Shown: positions 1 to 12,110, numbered from the stretch's first letter. The stretch: DNA of 64,000 bases from Diphasiastrum complanatum (GCA_029204225.1 CM055095.1:55393612-55457611); one strand, 5' to 3'. Numbers and translations: made by a program. Notes: generated from the sequence alone by a model not told the origin.

Positions 1-619
1 GATGGTGGAACTTTTGCCTAGATTGCAGGGGCAAAATGTAGATACAAAGCTGGAGTATTGATGCCAAAGTAAGAAAATCTTTTGACTCCTTTATACTCAT
101 TTATCATTTGACATGTAAATCTTTTGCTAAAATTTTTATTGAATGATAAATTAACAAATATGCTCCGTATCATTTTAGTCATCTCAACAAGACAATGCCT
201 TCAGTTGTGGGTGGTTTGCTATCCGCAAAGTGAAAGCATGTTTGGAGTAGTATCTGATCCAGTCTCCTTCTCCTGATATACATGAGGTATCTGACTCTGG
301 TATATTGATATTGTAGCAGTGGTGCATTTTTTTAAATTATGGAATATATTTTAATCCATTAACTCAATGCTTTGGATTTTATAGTTCCAATTCGCACAAA
401 TATCTGTGAATGATATATATGACTTTTGACAGGAGATGATCATCATTTTTCTCACACATGCAAGGCCATGCCCATATCCAACATCAAATGAGAGATAGTC
501 CCTTGAGGGATTTTTCCTTATAGCGAATATAGACGTGCATATATTGATGGAGATGTAAAAATTATAGATATGGAAATATGCTTCAAATTTTTGTATAGTA
601 CATCTTGTGAATACAAAAA
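1..619. other. AT-rich non-coding sequence, nothing recognised
   Basis: No open frame of note, no LTR boundary and no RNA gene was seen. The 3' part of the decayed copia element that begins near 620 may extend here, but I could not read RT or RNase H motifs in it. Confidence 0.4.
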
Positions 620-1770
620 GGCTTTATAGAAATCCGTTCATTTTCTTATATCATTTAAGAAGATATTGTCTTGATTGACAAATATTTTATCGCTTATTGA
701 ATCATAGGCATTGTATGTCGTGTGCGGTGAAGAGTATCCAATGAATATGCAATTTTTACTTGCAATCACAAGTTTCTTTTTTAAATTCAAGTAACTAATA
801 CTTGGTTAATGACCTGACCAAGATTCTTGAGCTGCCTTGCGATTGATTGCTTTTGTCACATTCTACTATTCTTCCTCTTAGCAATTCCATTCTTGCCAAG
901 GTGAGTAGCTATTTATAAATGATAAATGTCATTTGCTGCAAGCTGATTTTTCATAGTTTAATATGAACTCTCTTCCAACATTAATATGAAGTGCTTTCAC
1001 CTTCTCATATGTACCTCTAGAAGCTCCTTGAGTTTTTGAAATAGGAAATTGTATCAGATTTGCTCCTCAAGAATATAACAGTGGTCTTCTTGGAATAGTC
1101 ATCAATGGAAGTGATCAAATAAAGAGCACCACCAAGTGAGGGTTTCTCTATAGGATATCATAGATCACAATGGACACATCCATTATGCTTTCAGCCTTGG
1201 AACTTGGATCTAACATGTATGCCAAGAATGTGAGATTCACATGAATATTTAGAAGTTGTTGGAGTAACTTCTATGATTAATCATGATAGTATAATACATA
1301 AACATGATGAATCTCATGTTCAAATGACCAAAATGCTAATGTCACAATTGATTCTTTTTTTATCTATATTTTTGTTTTGACATGAGTGCGAACTCATGAC
1401 CAAGACTATACAAGTAGCCATCCATAAATGCTTTCACGAGAACATTGGAACTAACATTAGAAATGATACATTGTTTTGGATCAAACTTGATAGCGTAGAC
1501 TCAATTAGCTATTTTATTGATTGACAATAGATTTTTAATTAAATTAGATGCATACAACACATTGCTTATGAGTCTAGGTGTACCATTTTGGAATTTAACC
1601 TTGATTGTGTCTTGTCCTTCAACAGAAATCATGAAAATAAACACTCATGTTGTTGAAAGAATGTGAGAAATAAGTGAATTAGTCATGTCTGTAGTCTTGT
1701 GAAACCAACAATAAATAACTTCTCGATTTTTTGTTGTCATGAGAGTTCGAGTGTTTACAAGGTTGACTTC
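620..1770 (-). pseudogene. Decayed Ty1/copia gag-protease-integrase remnant
   Basis: No long ORF survives, but copia motifs read in order on the minus strand when stops and frameshifts are ignored. A protease-like stretch near 1690-1500 includes NVLYASNLIKNLLSI. Integrase near 1180-1040 includes ITSIDDYSKKTTVIFLRSKS, followed by GKNGIAKRKNSRM near 900-860 (normally NGVAERKNR). The post-integrase region near 750-640 reads CIFIGYSSPHTTYNAYD. In copia elements this order is protease, integrase, RT, RNase H; I see no RT. It is the most decayed TE copy in the window and no LTR could be assigned. Confidence 0.7.
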
Positions 1771-3367
1771 TTGTTATTTTCTTTGGTTCAGTATAAATCG
1801 TGATTTTGCAGCCTTTGATGTCATGGCTTGTGTTAAATAGTTTTCCAAAGAAGGATCAGTCCCATTATAAAATGGCCTAGAAGTAATCAACATCGTCTAG
1901 CATGTGGGTTTTTCAAGTTCATAGTGGCATGGGGGTAGGGGAAATTGGCATCTATACTCTATTGTGGAACCTCTCTAAATGGACAACGGACTCATGGGTC
2001 ACTCATTGGGTGTCAATTGGCCTCGTTTTGCATCTCAATTTCTATACTAACATGATTACTAGCATGGGGTAGGGTTTCTCTTAGCCCCTACTCTCTTCCT
2101 CTAGGCACTAGAAATATGCTCTAATACTTAAGTATGACTCATTTTTGACTTCTCTATTCCCTGGGGACAACTTTGAGGCTTTTCCTCTCTTGGGCCAAAA
2201 CTCCCTTTTCTTAATACACTCCTAAAATCCTACTCACCCCCCCCCCCCCCCCCCCCCCCCCCCCTCTTCCCTCCTTCCTACGTGCACGGGACTAGCTCAC
2301 CTCAAGATCTCGACCTGAAACTCGTCATGACACTCTCCTTAGGTTCTTGGGACAAGCTTTGCATGGTGAAGGCTTGTTTCATGGCTTGTTAAGAAACTTT
2401 ATTGCATTAGACATGCCCATGATTTGGGACCCCCTTCTATTCAATATATAAGGTCAATACTTGGCTTTAGATGCTTACTAACAAGGATGTAGTAAGGTCT
2501 ACAACAAAATATAGGCTTCTAAGGCTCGCTCAAGTTTTCCAAGGGTTATGTGTCTACGACTCAAGATTTCAACAACAAAGGCTTATTTATGGGCTTTTCT
2601 ACTATGATGGTCAATCTCAAGGTTTCACTGTGCTCCTTGAGGTTGCTCAAAATGCTTGCTTAAGATTTCAACTTTTCGATCTTTCATCTTGCATCTCAAC
2701 TATGTTTTGTAGGGTTTAGAGGCTATGACAAAATTGATCAAGCTCAAGATCAAGATTTTGGCTACTCTTAAAGGTTTCTCATGATTTCTTAGCCTGTTGT
2801 CAACAAGCAAACCACAACCTTGATTTTAAGTCTTTGTAGATTGTTCTCAAGATTTGAAGGCGTCCAACTCAAGATTAAAATTTTTTTAGGGCTATCTCGA
2901 TGATTTCAAAGCAGATTTTTGGCATAGAACGTGAGGTGAGATAGCCTCAGATTTTGTGCGTCAATGTTATAGTTTAGAGGCCTTTAGGCCATGCTACCTT
3001 GACTTTGAACTTTGCAAGTTTCAAGGGTCGGCCAACACGAAGTCAAATCCCACTTGGACTGCTACCTGTCTAGGAATCAAGATGTTAGCATATTTGATTG
3101 ATCGATTTATGCTTCCACCAAAGCAATTGTGGATGGATTGACACCTTGAATTATAACACACTTAGGCATGATAATCTTGTTATTATTGGGTACACCAAAT
3201 TGTGCCCACATATGTTCATGATGTCAAAGACCTTGATGACTCTTCCCTTTACATTGTTGAGGAGATTCTTTAGCATGATCTTAATGACATACACAAGTGC
3301 ATAGAAACTTTGAAGTTAAAAGTAGAGCTAAAAAATGAACTACAAGTAGGAGAAAAATTCTAATGAG
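1771..3367. other. Intergenic sequence without a supported gene
   Basis: Short ORFs around 2471-2719 and 2956-3304 have no recognisable domain and look like chance. A pure C homopolymer of about 28 bases lies at 2237-2264. Confidence 0.5.
2237..2264. repeat. Poly-C homopolymer
   Basis: An uninterrupted run of about 28 C. Similar G runs occur at about 8473-8491, 13586-13615 and 55056-55073. The exact length may be affected by sequencing or assembly error. Confidence 0.9.
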
Positions 3368-3379
3368 CATATATATATG

Positions 3380-3464
<85 letters not shown>
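3368..3464. repeat. Compound (AT)n(AG)n microsatellite
   Basis: AT-rich dinucleotide repeats to 3400 are followed by about 32 AG units to 3464. Open frames across it encode only Arg-Glu or Leu-Ser repeats and are artefacts of the repeat. Confidence 0.95.
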
Positions 3465-3468
<4 letters not shown>

Positions 3469-3763
3469 TAGGGTATCTTTACGTGTGAATTTGTGGCTTG
3501 TGATAAACATCATCTTCTCCACAAGCAGGGAATTGCATTTGATAGATCACCATGAGGCAATTATTTCCTTGTTGCCCGAAGGCATCAACTTGAGCTTGAT
3601 TGCCAACGATCGGCCACTCAAATTGTTTCATCTATGTGCTTGTCGTCACATACATGAGGGGAGGAGAACCTTTCCTAAATTCAAAGTTGTGCAGGCAATA
3701 GAGTGGATAAGAAGTTTACAAAATGGGTGAGATCTTCACTGTGTTATTGAGGAGCTCATGCAC

Positions 3764-3962
3764 AAAAAAGATTGCAAACTCTCTCACCCTAAGACAAGTC
3801 GAGAGAAATGCCCATTGGAGGGTTTTACCCAGCCCTCTCATCGCACCCACCATCGGGAGATGTCATTTCCAGGGAAGTGCATCTTGGTTTCCAAGAGGGG
3901 GGTTGAACTTGGGACTAAAGAAAGAGACTCTTGTGATGCTAAGCTAACCAACTCAGCCAGCC
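3764..3962 (-). mobile_element. tRNA-derived SINE-like element, copy 1
   Basis: Read on the minus strand, an RNA polymerase III A-box-like sequence (TGGCTGAGTTGGTTAGCTT, complement of 3941-3959) is followed about 30 nt later by a B-box-like sequence (AAGTTCAACCC, complement of 3900-3910). A body of roughly 130 bp follows and ends in a T-run (3764-3769). This is the usual plan of a plant tRNA-derived SINE. The same head recurs at about 8447-8547 in the same orientation. The cloverleaf does not look intact, so I do not call a functional tRNA. Family and exact ends are uncertain. Confidence 0.55.
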
Positions 3963-4387
3963 CAATTCTCTCATCTTCAAAAGGAGTAATGGGCTTGCAC
4001 CTAAATACTCTCTCTAGAGGACCAAGTTCTTCACAAGACACAAATCTTAGGGCCAAAATGTTGAAGACAAATAAATGTGAGAGAAAAGTGAGAGACGTGC
4101 AAGCATGGGATTCAGTCTATTCTTCCTGTGGATCAAACACGCAAATAAACAAAACTGTCAGGATAAAGTATCGTTCATATAATGGATAGCAATAGAGCTG
4201 CTGCTGCTGCTCTTCTTCCCGTATGATCAGCCTTCTCGCCGAAGCTTGAGACCAGATTTATGCAGCCTCCATGTACATTTGTGGTGGGATTCTTCAGCTT
4301 GACTGGGTGAAATGAATCGAGGTTGTTCCATTTACATGGAGGCGGCTTGTTGTGCTTGATGTTGCTGGTACTGGTGCCGGTGCGGGA

Positions 4388-7300
4388 ATGGCATGTGCTG
4401 TTGCAGGGGGAGCAGCGGCTCTTTGTTGCGGAAGTTTGTCTCAAAGCAATGAGCTGCTGCTGCTGCCAGAAAGACGATCAGCCCATCCGCAAATTTTGTG
4501 TTATTTGCAAAATTTTCAGCCTTCTCGCCTGCTAGGGTGTCGCCGGAGGCTGCCTCTCACGACTTTGTCAGAACTGCATGGTGAGTTTTGCCGTAACAGA
4601 TTCCTGGATGGACGACCGCAGATTCTGGTTAGGGCAGCGAGAGATATATTCGCAAGTAAGAAATCTAATTTGTACGTTGGCACCAGTAGCTGTAATGATA
4701 GAAGAAATGTTAGCGTAGCGCTAAGCATTACAGGCAGCAATTTCAAGCAGCATCAGCAGGTTGATATAGGTTTGCGTAAGTCTCAGCTTGGGACACAAAA
4801 AACTAAAGTTTCTGTTGATGCTCCGAACGTGGAGTTGGAGTCTTCTTCGTCAGAGGATTATTCCACCCTTAAGTATATTTGTAGTGTGCTAAAAAAGGGA
4901 GGACCAAGAAGTGATGCAGAAAATTTGCTGAGTGTCGTATCAAAGGATCTTAGTGCACCATTAATAGCTAGGGTTTTGGAACAGCAAACAGAGGTTGGCG
5001 TGGCTTATTGGTTTTTCAATTGGTCTGGAAAGCAAATTGGTTACAAACATGACACCAAAACTTTCAATGTTTTGATAGCAATGTTAAGTGAGTCTCAAAG
5101 ATTAAATTCAATCCAGCAGGTGCTTCGTATCATGCAAACACGACACCGTGTTATGGATGAGAGCACATTCACCATACTTGTGAAGGCATTTACCATTTCT
5201 GGGACATTGGATGCGTCATTGGAGATGTATACTGAGCTAAAAAATTACGGTTTTCATTTTAACGCTTTTGCTCATAATGCTCTCATATCTGTTCTTGTAG
5301 CTTTAGGCTATTTAGAGACTGCACTTGCGATTTACAAAGAGTGGCAGAAGGCCAATGCTGGACAGAACTTGTACACATTCACTAAACTTATTGATGCATT
5401 TGGAAAGGCTGGCAAGGTGGAGGTAGTCGAACAACTTTTGAGAGACATGGAGTTTAGAGGTTTGAGGCCAACAAAAATTATTCATACGAGCTGCATCCGT
5501 TCCTTTGGAAGAGCAGGAAATATTAAATTGGCGTTGAAGTGTTTTGAAAGCATGAAAGCAGAGCCACGCCAACTTGATGCTTTCACATTCAGCACAGTGA
5601 TTCAAATACTATGTGAAAGAGGCATGATGGACTGTGCTTGGAACATTTTCATGGAAATGATGGAGGTAAGCTGTTTCCCAGATGTGGTTACTTATAACAT
5701 CATGATTGATAGCTTTGGAAAGTCGAATCCGGATATTGCACGTGAGCTCTTCTGCATGATGAAAGAGCAGCACTGTAAGCCCAATATTGCTACATTCACT
5801 TCCATCATCTTACAGTTCTGCAAATCAGGTAGGATAAACGAGGCCTTGAATTTTCTGAGGCAGATGGAAGAAATGAGTATAGCTCCTACTGTCCTCACAT
5901 ATAATGTTTGTATCGAAAGGCTTGTGAAGGCAAGGAGGTTTGATGAAGCTTATCATCTTATTGAGGAGATGAGATCGAAAAATTGTTCTCCGGACTCGTA
6001 CACTTACGGTGTTTTTATCAACAGTCTTTCTAAGGCAGGAGATTTACAACAGGCTTTCAAGATCCTAAACTTATGCCAGGAAGAAGGTGTTACTCCAAGT
6101 ATACAGAACTTCAGCTTTCTCCTTGATGGTTTAGGGAAAGCGGGTAAAGTGGACGAAGCTTACAACCTTTTTGAGAACACGTTGAAGAAGTATCATCAAC
6201 CTGATGTTGTGGTCTATAATATACTCTTAGACTGTCATGGCAAGACCGGGAAACTGGATGTTGTATGTAGGTTATTTGAAGAAATGAATAACACAGGCTG
6301 TGAACCAGATGCGTGCACTTACAATATTTATCTAGATGCTCTTTGCAGGGCACGCAGAATTGATGAGCTGCTTTTTCATTTTGAAGACATGTTAAGTAGG
6401 GGTATTACTCCGACATTTGTTACATCCAATATTGTTGTTGGAACTCTCGTCAATGCAAAAAATGTGGACTTAGCTTGTGAGTTGCTCCAACAGTTTGTCA
6501 AAAGAGGGTGTGTACCTTGTCTGTCCACCTATAACATGCTGATTAATGGTATTTTCAAAAAAGAGAAAGCAGTCGAAGCGTTGAATATTTTTCAAGAGAT
6601 GATACCTGTTTGTGCACCTGACATGGTCACTTACAGCATTGTTATCGATGGCCTTGGCAAGGCAGGTAAACCTGATGAGGCATATCAAGTTTTTGAGCAC
6701 ATGCTGATGAAAGGTTTTGTCCCTGATGATGTTGTATTGAGCTCTCTTGTCAACGTTTTCTGTAAAGGAGACAAGGCGGAGGAGGCATATAATCACATTA
6801 TGAGATTGCTAGGAACCTTGGGGACCGGGTCTCCTGGTCCTGTTACTTGTAAAGTTCTTGTAGAGGGTCTTTGTAAGGCAGGCTATTATGATCATGCATG
6901 CACTTTTTTCAAGGCTATGAAGGACAAAGGGTGTGCTATCGACTTATTCACTTATAGCTCTGTGATCAGTGGCTTTGGTAGGTATGGCCAAGTGGATAAG
7001 GCATGTGAAATTTTCGATGAGATGCTGCATAAAGGCTGCATTCCTGATGTTGTAATTTACAATGCTCTCATGGATGGTCTTCAGAAAGCAGGTAGATTAT
7101 ATGAAGCATTTAAGATTTTTGAGAGTATGAAGAGAAAACAAGTTGCTGAAGATGTGATTACTTACAACATTCTCATAGATGGTCTTGGCAACATGGGGAA
7201 ATCGGAAGAAGCTTATGATTTGTTTGAAAGAATGAAAGCCAAGGGTTATTTTCCTGATGAAGTTACATACAATACGCTCATCAAAGGCATGCGAACTTTA

Positions 7301-7822
7301 AGAGAATTAGATGAGGCTTTTCGGCTGTTTGAAGAAATGCAGGAAAACAATATCAGTCCAGATGTGATAACATTTGGCACATTAATTGATGGCCTTGCCA
7401 AGGCAGGGAGGTATGTGGAGGCTCAAAATCTCTTTGATGAGATGCCTAACTTCAAATGCCGGCCCAACGTCATTGTCTATAATTCTCTGCTCTTTGGTTA
7501 TTGCAGAGCTGGTAAAATGAATGACGCATTAGATTACTTTGAGGATATGATTAGGAGGAGGTGCAAACCAGATGATCTCACCTACAACACTCTTGTTGTT
7601 GGATACTGCAAAGCTGGACAAGTTGAGAAAGGGTATGAGCTCTTTTTGGAAATGCTTCAAAAAGGCTACTCCCCCCCTATGCAAACCTATAATGCATTGA
7701 TCAAGGAGTTTGGTGTGGTGGGGAACATCGATGAAGCATACAAGATTTTTGAAGAAATGTTGGCAAGGGGCCACAAGCCTGATGTTTTCACATATGCGAG
7801 TCTGCCTTGTCAAACAATATAA
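4388..7822 (+). CDS. P-class pentatricopeptide-repeat protein, 26 complete repeats
   Basis: Intron-less ORF of 1144 residues, probably an organellar RNA-binding protein acting in plastid or mitochondrial RNA processing, stability or translation (family knowledge). I chose the ATG at 4388, reading MACAVAGGAAALCC; the frame is open a little further upstream, to about 4310, but contains only non-ATG codons there. Residues 1 to about 90 are Ala/Leu/Ser/Arg-rich, as in a transit peptide. From about residue 223 to the end there are 26 consecutive repeats of about 35 residues with signatures such as DVVTYNIMIDSFGK and DEVTYNTLIKGM. The last is followed by a partial repeat ending TYASLPCQTI. There are no PLS-class spacers, E or DYW domains and no SMR domain, so P class. 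Length and repeat number recall large chloroplast PPR proteins such as PGR3, but orthology cannot be claimed from motif content. No frameshift or stop interrupts it. Confidence 0.93.
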   Translation: MACAVAGGAAALCCGSLSQSNELLLLPERRSAHPQILCYLQNFQPSRLLGCRRRLPLTTLSELHGEFCRNRFLDGRPQILVRAARDIFASKKSNLYVGTSSCNDRRNVSVALSITGSNFKQHQQVDIGLRKSQLGTQKTKVSVDAPNVELESSSSEDYSTLKYICSVLKKGGPRSDAENLLSVVSKDLSAPLIARVLEQQTEVGVAYWFFNWSGKQIGYKHDTKTFNVLIAMLSESQRLNSIQQVLRIMQTRHRVMDESTFTILVKAFTISGTLDASLEMYTELKNYGFHFNAFAHNALISVLVALGYLETALAIYKEWQKANAGQNLYTFTKLIDAFGKAGKVEVVEQLLRDMEFRGLRPTKIIHTSCIRSFGRAGNIKLALKCFESMKAEPRQLDAFTFSTVIQILCERGMMDCAWNIFMEMMEVSCFPDVVTYNIMIDSFGKSNPDIARELFCMMKEQHCKPNIATFTSIILQFCKSGRINEALNFLRQMEEMSIAPTVLTYNVCIERLVKARRFDEAYHLIEEMRSKNCSPDSYTYGVFINSLSKAGDLQQAFKILNLCQEEGVTPSIQNFSFLLDGLGKAGKVDEAYNLFENTLKKYHQPDVVVYNILLDCHGKTGKLDVVCRLFEEMNNTGCEPDACTYNIYLDALCRARRIDELLFHFEDMLSRGITPTFVTSNIVVGTLVNAKNVDLACELLQQFVKRGCVPCLSTYNMLINGIFKKEKAVEALNIFQEMIPVCAPDMVTYSIVIDGLGKAGKPDEAYQVFEHMLMKGFVPDDVVLSSLVNVFCKGDKAEEAYNHIMRLLGTLGTGSPGPVTCKVLVEGLCKAGYYDHACTFFKAMKDKGCAIDLFTYSSVISGFGRYGQVDKACEIFDEMLHKGCIPDVVIYNALMDGLQKAGRLYEAFKIFESMKRKQVAEDVITYNILIDGLGNMGKSEEAYDLFERMKAKGYFPDEVTYNTLIKGMRTLRELDEAFRLFEEMQENNISPDVITFGTLIDGLAKAGRYVEAQNLFDEMPNFKCRPNVIVYNSLLFGYCRAGKMNDALDYFEDMIRRRCKPDDLTYNTLVVGYCKAGQVEKGYELFLEMLQKGYSPPMQTYNALIKEFGVVGNIDEAYKIFEEMLARGHKPDVFTYASLPCQTI

Positions 7823-10249
7823 ACTGGGTTCATGTTCTTCATGTAAATGATGACCATGAAGCCAATTCAGAGTGTATTTATTTGTAGAATTTACATGGTC
7901 ACAATTTTTGGGAAGAGCTTTTGAGTCCATAAATTAGCAGATTCTTTATCCGTTTTGCAGATTGAATTAGTACATACTTATACTACAATTAGGTGCCTAT
8001 GAGAAGGTCACAGGCGTGTCAGGATCTTGTAATTCCTGATGCATCAAGACAACCACGCTAAATGCGATGAACTTATCTATGAAAACAGATTTTGCTGGTG
8101 TCAGGGTGGAAAAATAGCAGGCTACTGAACTTTTGTTTGTGTTGTTAAAGAATTTTAGAAACTAGCTGCAATGATGGAATATTGATGACTACATAGAGCT
8201 TGTGGCTACTATAACCTGTACTCGTAGAATTATATGCTGTTGGGAGTGAGTACCTTTCCATCCTTTGGCCTGCCAATGCTACTAGAAAAAGTTTTTGTCG
8301 TTCTCTTTGTAGCTTAAATCACTTAACCCTTCCTATTTAATCAAGTGTTCTTGTCTTCCCTTATTGACAAGGTCTATGTTGTAAGCTTCAGACTGCTATG
8401 GCATCTCAAAACTCAAGTATTATGAGGATACCCCTCCCAAGCCTCTAGGTAATGCATCTTGGTTTCCCGGGGGCGGGGGGGGGGGGGGGGGTGGACTTGA
8501 ACTTGGAACTAAAGAAACTTTGGATGCCAGCTAACGAACTCAGCCAACCCCTCCGTGATTCGATTCAGGATATCCTTGTTTATTTCAGTTGTTTTTTTTC
8601 ATAGGCAAAAAAGGGGAACTGGCCTTTTCTGCTGGGTGGAGTGTTTGCTCATACGTAAAGGGTTGTGTTGGCGTTTTACGTGATATGTTTGAAGTCAATC
8701 AAGTCATGCAAAGAGCTTCATTCCTTTGAAAATTATGGTTTCAGCTTTGTGCGCGAGTTGTTTTATGGACAGAGATCGTAAAATAAGATGTAAAGTAGAT
8801 TATCATTTATGAAAGTTATGTGACTCATTACAAAATCTTTAAGTCCTAAAACTTTTCAAAAGCAGTTCACAGCTCATAAAATCTTCATAAAGAATTCGAG
8901 GCACATCTAAGTACACCTCATAAAATGTCAAAATCTTTGGGCCATAAAAGTATTGTTAGTCGTAATGTAAAATGCCAAGACAAATCCTTTATGCTTGAAA
9001 AAAGTTTTTTAAAAATCATATGTACACCCAGTTCAACGACCGTCCAATCGAGGCGAGGTTGCCATAATTTTAAGACTGCTTTTATGGGTATAAAGGTCCT
9101 TAGATTCCCCATATGTAAAACACTGGTTTAGTGTAAATAATGGCACAATTATGCTTGTGTAACACTAGGCATCATCAAATGAGTCTTACAAATGTGTAAG
9201 GTTTGTTGTTCTTTAGCTAGAAAGCGATAAATTATTATCCAATTGTAAGGTGTGATTATTGTGAATAATAAGCGTGCATTTTTCAAAATCTACTAAAGAT
9301 GGTAATATTTTCAAAATAATTTTCCACTAGCGCTTTATGTCGGGGAAGGCAAAGTAGTTGGGAGGCTTGGCCAAGAGTTGTTTTATAGGTGACGATTTTG
9401 TTTCATAACTTCCTCCAAAAAAAGAAGAAGCCAATGTGCTCATTATGCACTGGAAGTAGCTAGGCAAAACAATGTCATCTGTTGCTCTACTCCTTCCATA
9501 TCACTTCAAGTATTACTAAAATAATTTTTTTGTATTTTCAGCAACACTTAAATGGCACAGTCATGTTTTGGTCCATATCGAACGGAATTTGAAAATCCCA
9601 GTTACGTAAACTTTTGAAAGAACCATGGAAGTTTTGGATTTGTTCGAATTCGTTGGTTATTGATCAAACAGAAGTTGCTTATAAAGTGAATGACCTTATT
9701 GAATTGAATTCAGTCAGTTTTATAAGGTCACGATACCTTCACTTTTGGTTGAAGATTTGGAATCTATCAATTAACGGAAGCAAATTCTTGTTTTATGTGA
9801 TCGATAAAGACCAAGAATAACGCAAATGTTGTACAATGGTTTTTTGTCTATCTATATGGGAATTTGCCAGCAGCTGATTGCGACACTTAACTAATGAACA
9901 ATCAAAACTATTTGAATATTAGTAGTTACAAGTACTACTGATTCCAATTTACTTTCAATTTCTGAAGTATAAATTAGTAGCAAGTGAGAATACAATAGAG
10001 AATTTAGCTTTAGAAAATTGTCTCTGGAAATTTGGACTCCTTTCTCCAGTGTTATTAGAATTTCGAGAAATCAAAGATTCTAAGGGAAAAGAGATTGGCA
10101 GTCAGAGAATCCATCCATGGAACCATCTCTGTTTTGCAATTGGATTTGGACCAAATCCCAGAATTTGCAAGTGAAAGCAGATGGAATGTGTTGTGACATT
10201 ATAGAGGGTTTCTTTATAATGACTGAGACAACCAAAAGAAATTCTAACC
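7823..10249. other. 3' flank of the PPR gene and intergenic sequence
   Basis: AT-rich sequence without a supported gene. Short ORFs at 8918-9131 and 9614-9820 have no recognisable domain. The only feature I can support inside it is the SINE-like copy at about 8447-8547. Confidence 0.5.
8447..8547 (-). mobile_element. tRNA-derived SINE-like element, copy 2
   Basis: The same minus-strand head as the copy at 3764-3962: A-box-like complement of 8529-8547 and B-box-like complement of about 8494-8504. Both copies also share the downstream string that reads gcatcttggtttcc on the plus strand. A run of about 19 G interrupts the region just after the B box, and similarity to copy 1 is lost near 8447, so this copy is truncated or strongly diverged. 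The two copies lie on either side of the PPR gene in the same orientation. Confidence 0.5.
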
Positions 10250-12110
10250 TGTAAAAGAATTAAGTTCTTTCACCGATTCTGAAATGGATATTGGATTGTC
10301 AACAACTTTAGACTGATCATACTTCAAGCCAAAATTTAATGTGCCTCGAACATATCTCAAAATACGTTTAGCAGCTTTCCAGTGAGTCTGACTAGGTTCT
10401 TGCATAAATTGACTTACCACACCAACAACATAAGCAATGTTAGGACGTGTGTGTCAAATAGATTAAACTTCCCACTAATTGCATGTATAAGTATGCATCA
10501 ACTGTCTCGGCTTCATCAAATGCAGAAAGTTTGGTATTGGCCTCCATTGGAGTACCTAGTCTCTACTGGAGTTGGAGGTTTTCAATTTCTGCTTGATCTC
10601 CTTAGCTCTCCTTGCTCACTTGATTCAGGAGTATCTCCCTTATTAGCATCACTTGTTACTGACAAGTACCACTTAGGCACTCTCCTAGGAGTCTAATTAT
10701 TAACCCTATCTTTTTCCATTGGCTCTTCCATATCAACACCAACTTCTTTCTTCACCTGTACTTATCATCAAAGGAATCAATTGTCAATTTTATCTGGTCA
10801 TTTTGACCCATCTCATCAAAAGTAGCATCTTTGAAAATCACGATCTTTTGTGCATCCGTGTCATACATCCTGTATGCCTTGGCTCTTTCATCATATCCAA
10901 GGAAAATACACTTAACAGCTTTTGCATCCAGTTTCGTTTGTTTTTCATCAGGCACATCAGCGTAAGCATCACAACCAAATACTCGTAAATGAGAAACATT
11001 AGGTTTCTTTCCAGTAAAAGCTTCGTAAGGTGTCTTACCCTCCATGGACTTCATAGGACACCGATTCAAGATATGAGTAGTTGTGTTGCATGCTTCTACC
11101 CAAAAAGTATTTGGCAAACTCTTGCTCTTAAGCATTGCCCTAGCCATCTCCACAATGGATCTGTTTTTCCATTATGCAACTCCATTCTGTTATGGTGAAT
11201 AGGGTGCAGTAGTTTGTCTCTTGATCCCTTGATCCTTGCAAAACTTTATAAACTTTGCTGAAAAATACTCACTGCCACCATCTGATCTGAGGGTCTTAAT
11301 ATAACAACTTGTTTGTTTTTCAACTAGAGCCTTAAACTCTCTAAACTTGGCAAAAGCATCAGATTTTTTGCTTATGAAATAAATCCAGATATGTCTACTA
11401 TAGTCATCAATGAATGTGATGAAATAGTAACACCCACTAATGGACCTAGTTTGTATTGGTCCACACAGATCACTATGAACAAGATCAAGAATGCCATTGG
11501 CTCTTCTTGCTCCATCTTTGGGAAATCTCTCTCTATGTTGTTTTCCCAAAATGCAACCCTCACAAATATTTCTTTTAAAAGAGATATCAGGCAATCCAAC
11601 AACTAGATTACCTCTTTTAAGGAATTGCAAGCTTTGAGCACTAATATGACCAAACCTTTGATGCCAAAGCTCACTTTGACTATCAACAGTGCTTACCATA
11701 GCTTGAGTAAAAGATCTCGCATTCAATTGTAGAGCCGATTCCCGTTGACTCTAGCTCCTATAACAATCACTTTGTAGTGATTATTGATGTCTTTGACAAG
11801 ACATTTGTCACTGTCAAACTCAACCTTGAGTTGTTGATCAGCCATTGTCCCAATAGATAGTAGATTGTTAGCTAAACCAGCTACATATTGCACATTGCTT
11901 ATTCACTTTATCTTCCTGCTGGCTAACTTCACTGGTACCACTCCACCTCCTTTAACAAATAGCAATTTGCCATCGTCTTGTCCAACTTCATCACCATTGT
12001 CAATTTCCTTGAGTTCTGAAAACCACTTTTTCCTTGAAGTCATGTGCTTGGATGCACCACTATCAATGTACTAGGTATCCTCGGCTTCATCACTTGTCAT
12101 TGTAGGGTCG
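10250..12110 (-). pseudogene. Ty1/copia element with reverse transcriptase deleted
   Basis: In gene order from right to left: protease region (about 12075-11800, IDSGASKHMTSRKKW), GAG-pre-integrase and zinc region (LWHQRFGHI, CEGCILGKQH), integrase core to 11190 (DLVHSDLCGPIQTRS, FITFIDDYSRHIW), integrase C-terminal part 11153-10752 (NVSHLRVFGCDAY, CIFLGYDERAKAYRMYD) and a linker to about 10550. The sequence then jumps directly into the RNase H end (HWKAAKRILRYVRGTLNF) at 10545-10260. All RT motifs are missing, so an internal deletion of roughly 1 kb lies near 10545. Several stops are present. It belongs to the same family as the element at 39725-48709. I could not find its LTRs. Confidence 0.85.

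Noticed and set aside
2471-2719. 82-codon ORF in the left intergenic region
   Set aside because: No domain, and typical of random open frames in this composition.
3340-3522. Leu-Ser and Arg-Glu repeat ORFs over dinucleotide repeats (also at 39825-40034)
   Set aside because: They exist only because CT/GA and AT repeats lack stop codons in these frames.
3896-3962. Functional tRNA gene
   Set aside because: A- and B-box-like motifs are present, but acceptor and anticodon stems do not pair convincingly and the unit recurs as a dispersed repeat.
4310-4388. Earlier start of the PPR protein at a GTG (4352)
   Set aside because: Plant nuclear genes start with ATG. The first in-frame ATG is at 4388 and yields a transit-peptide-like N-terminus.
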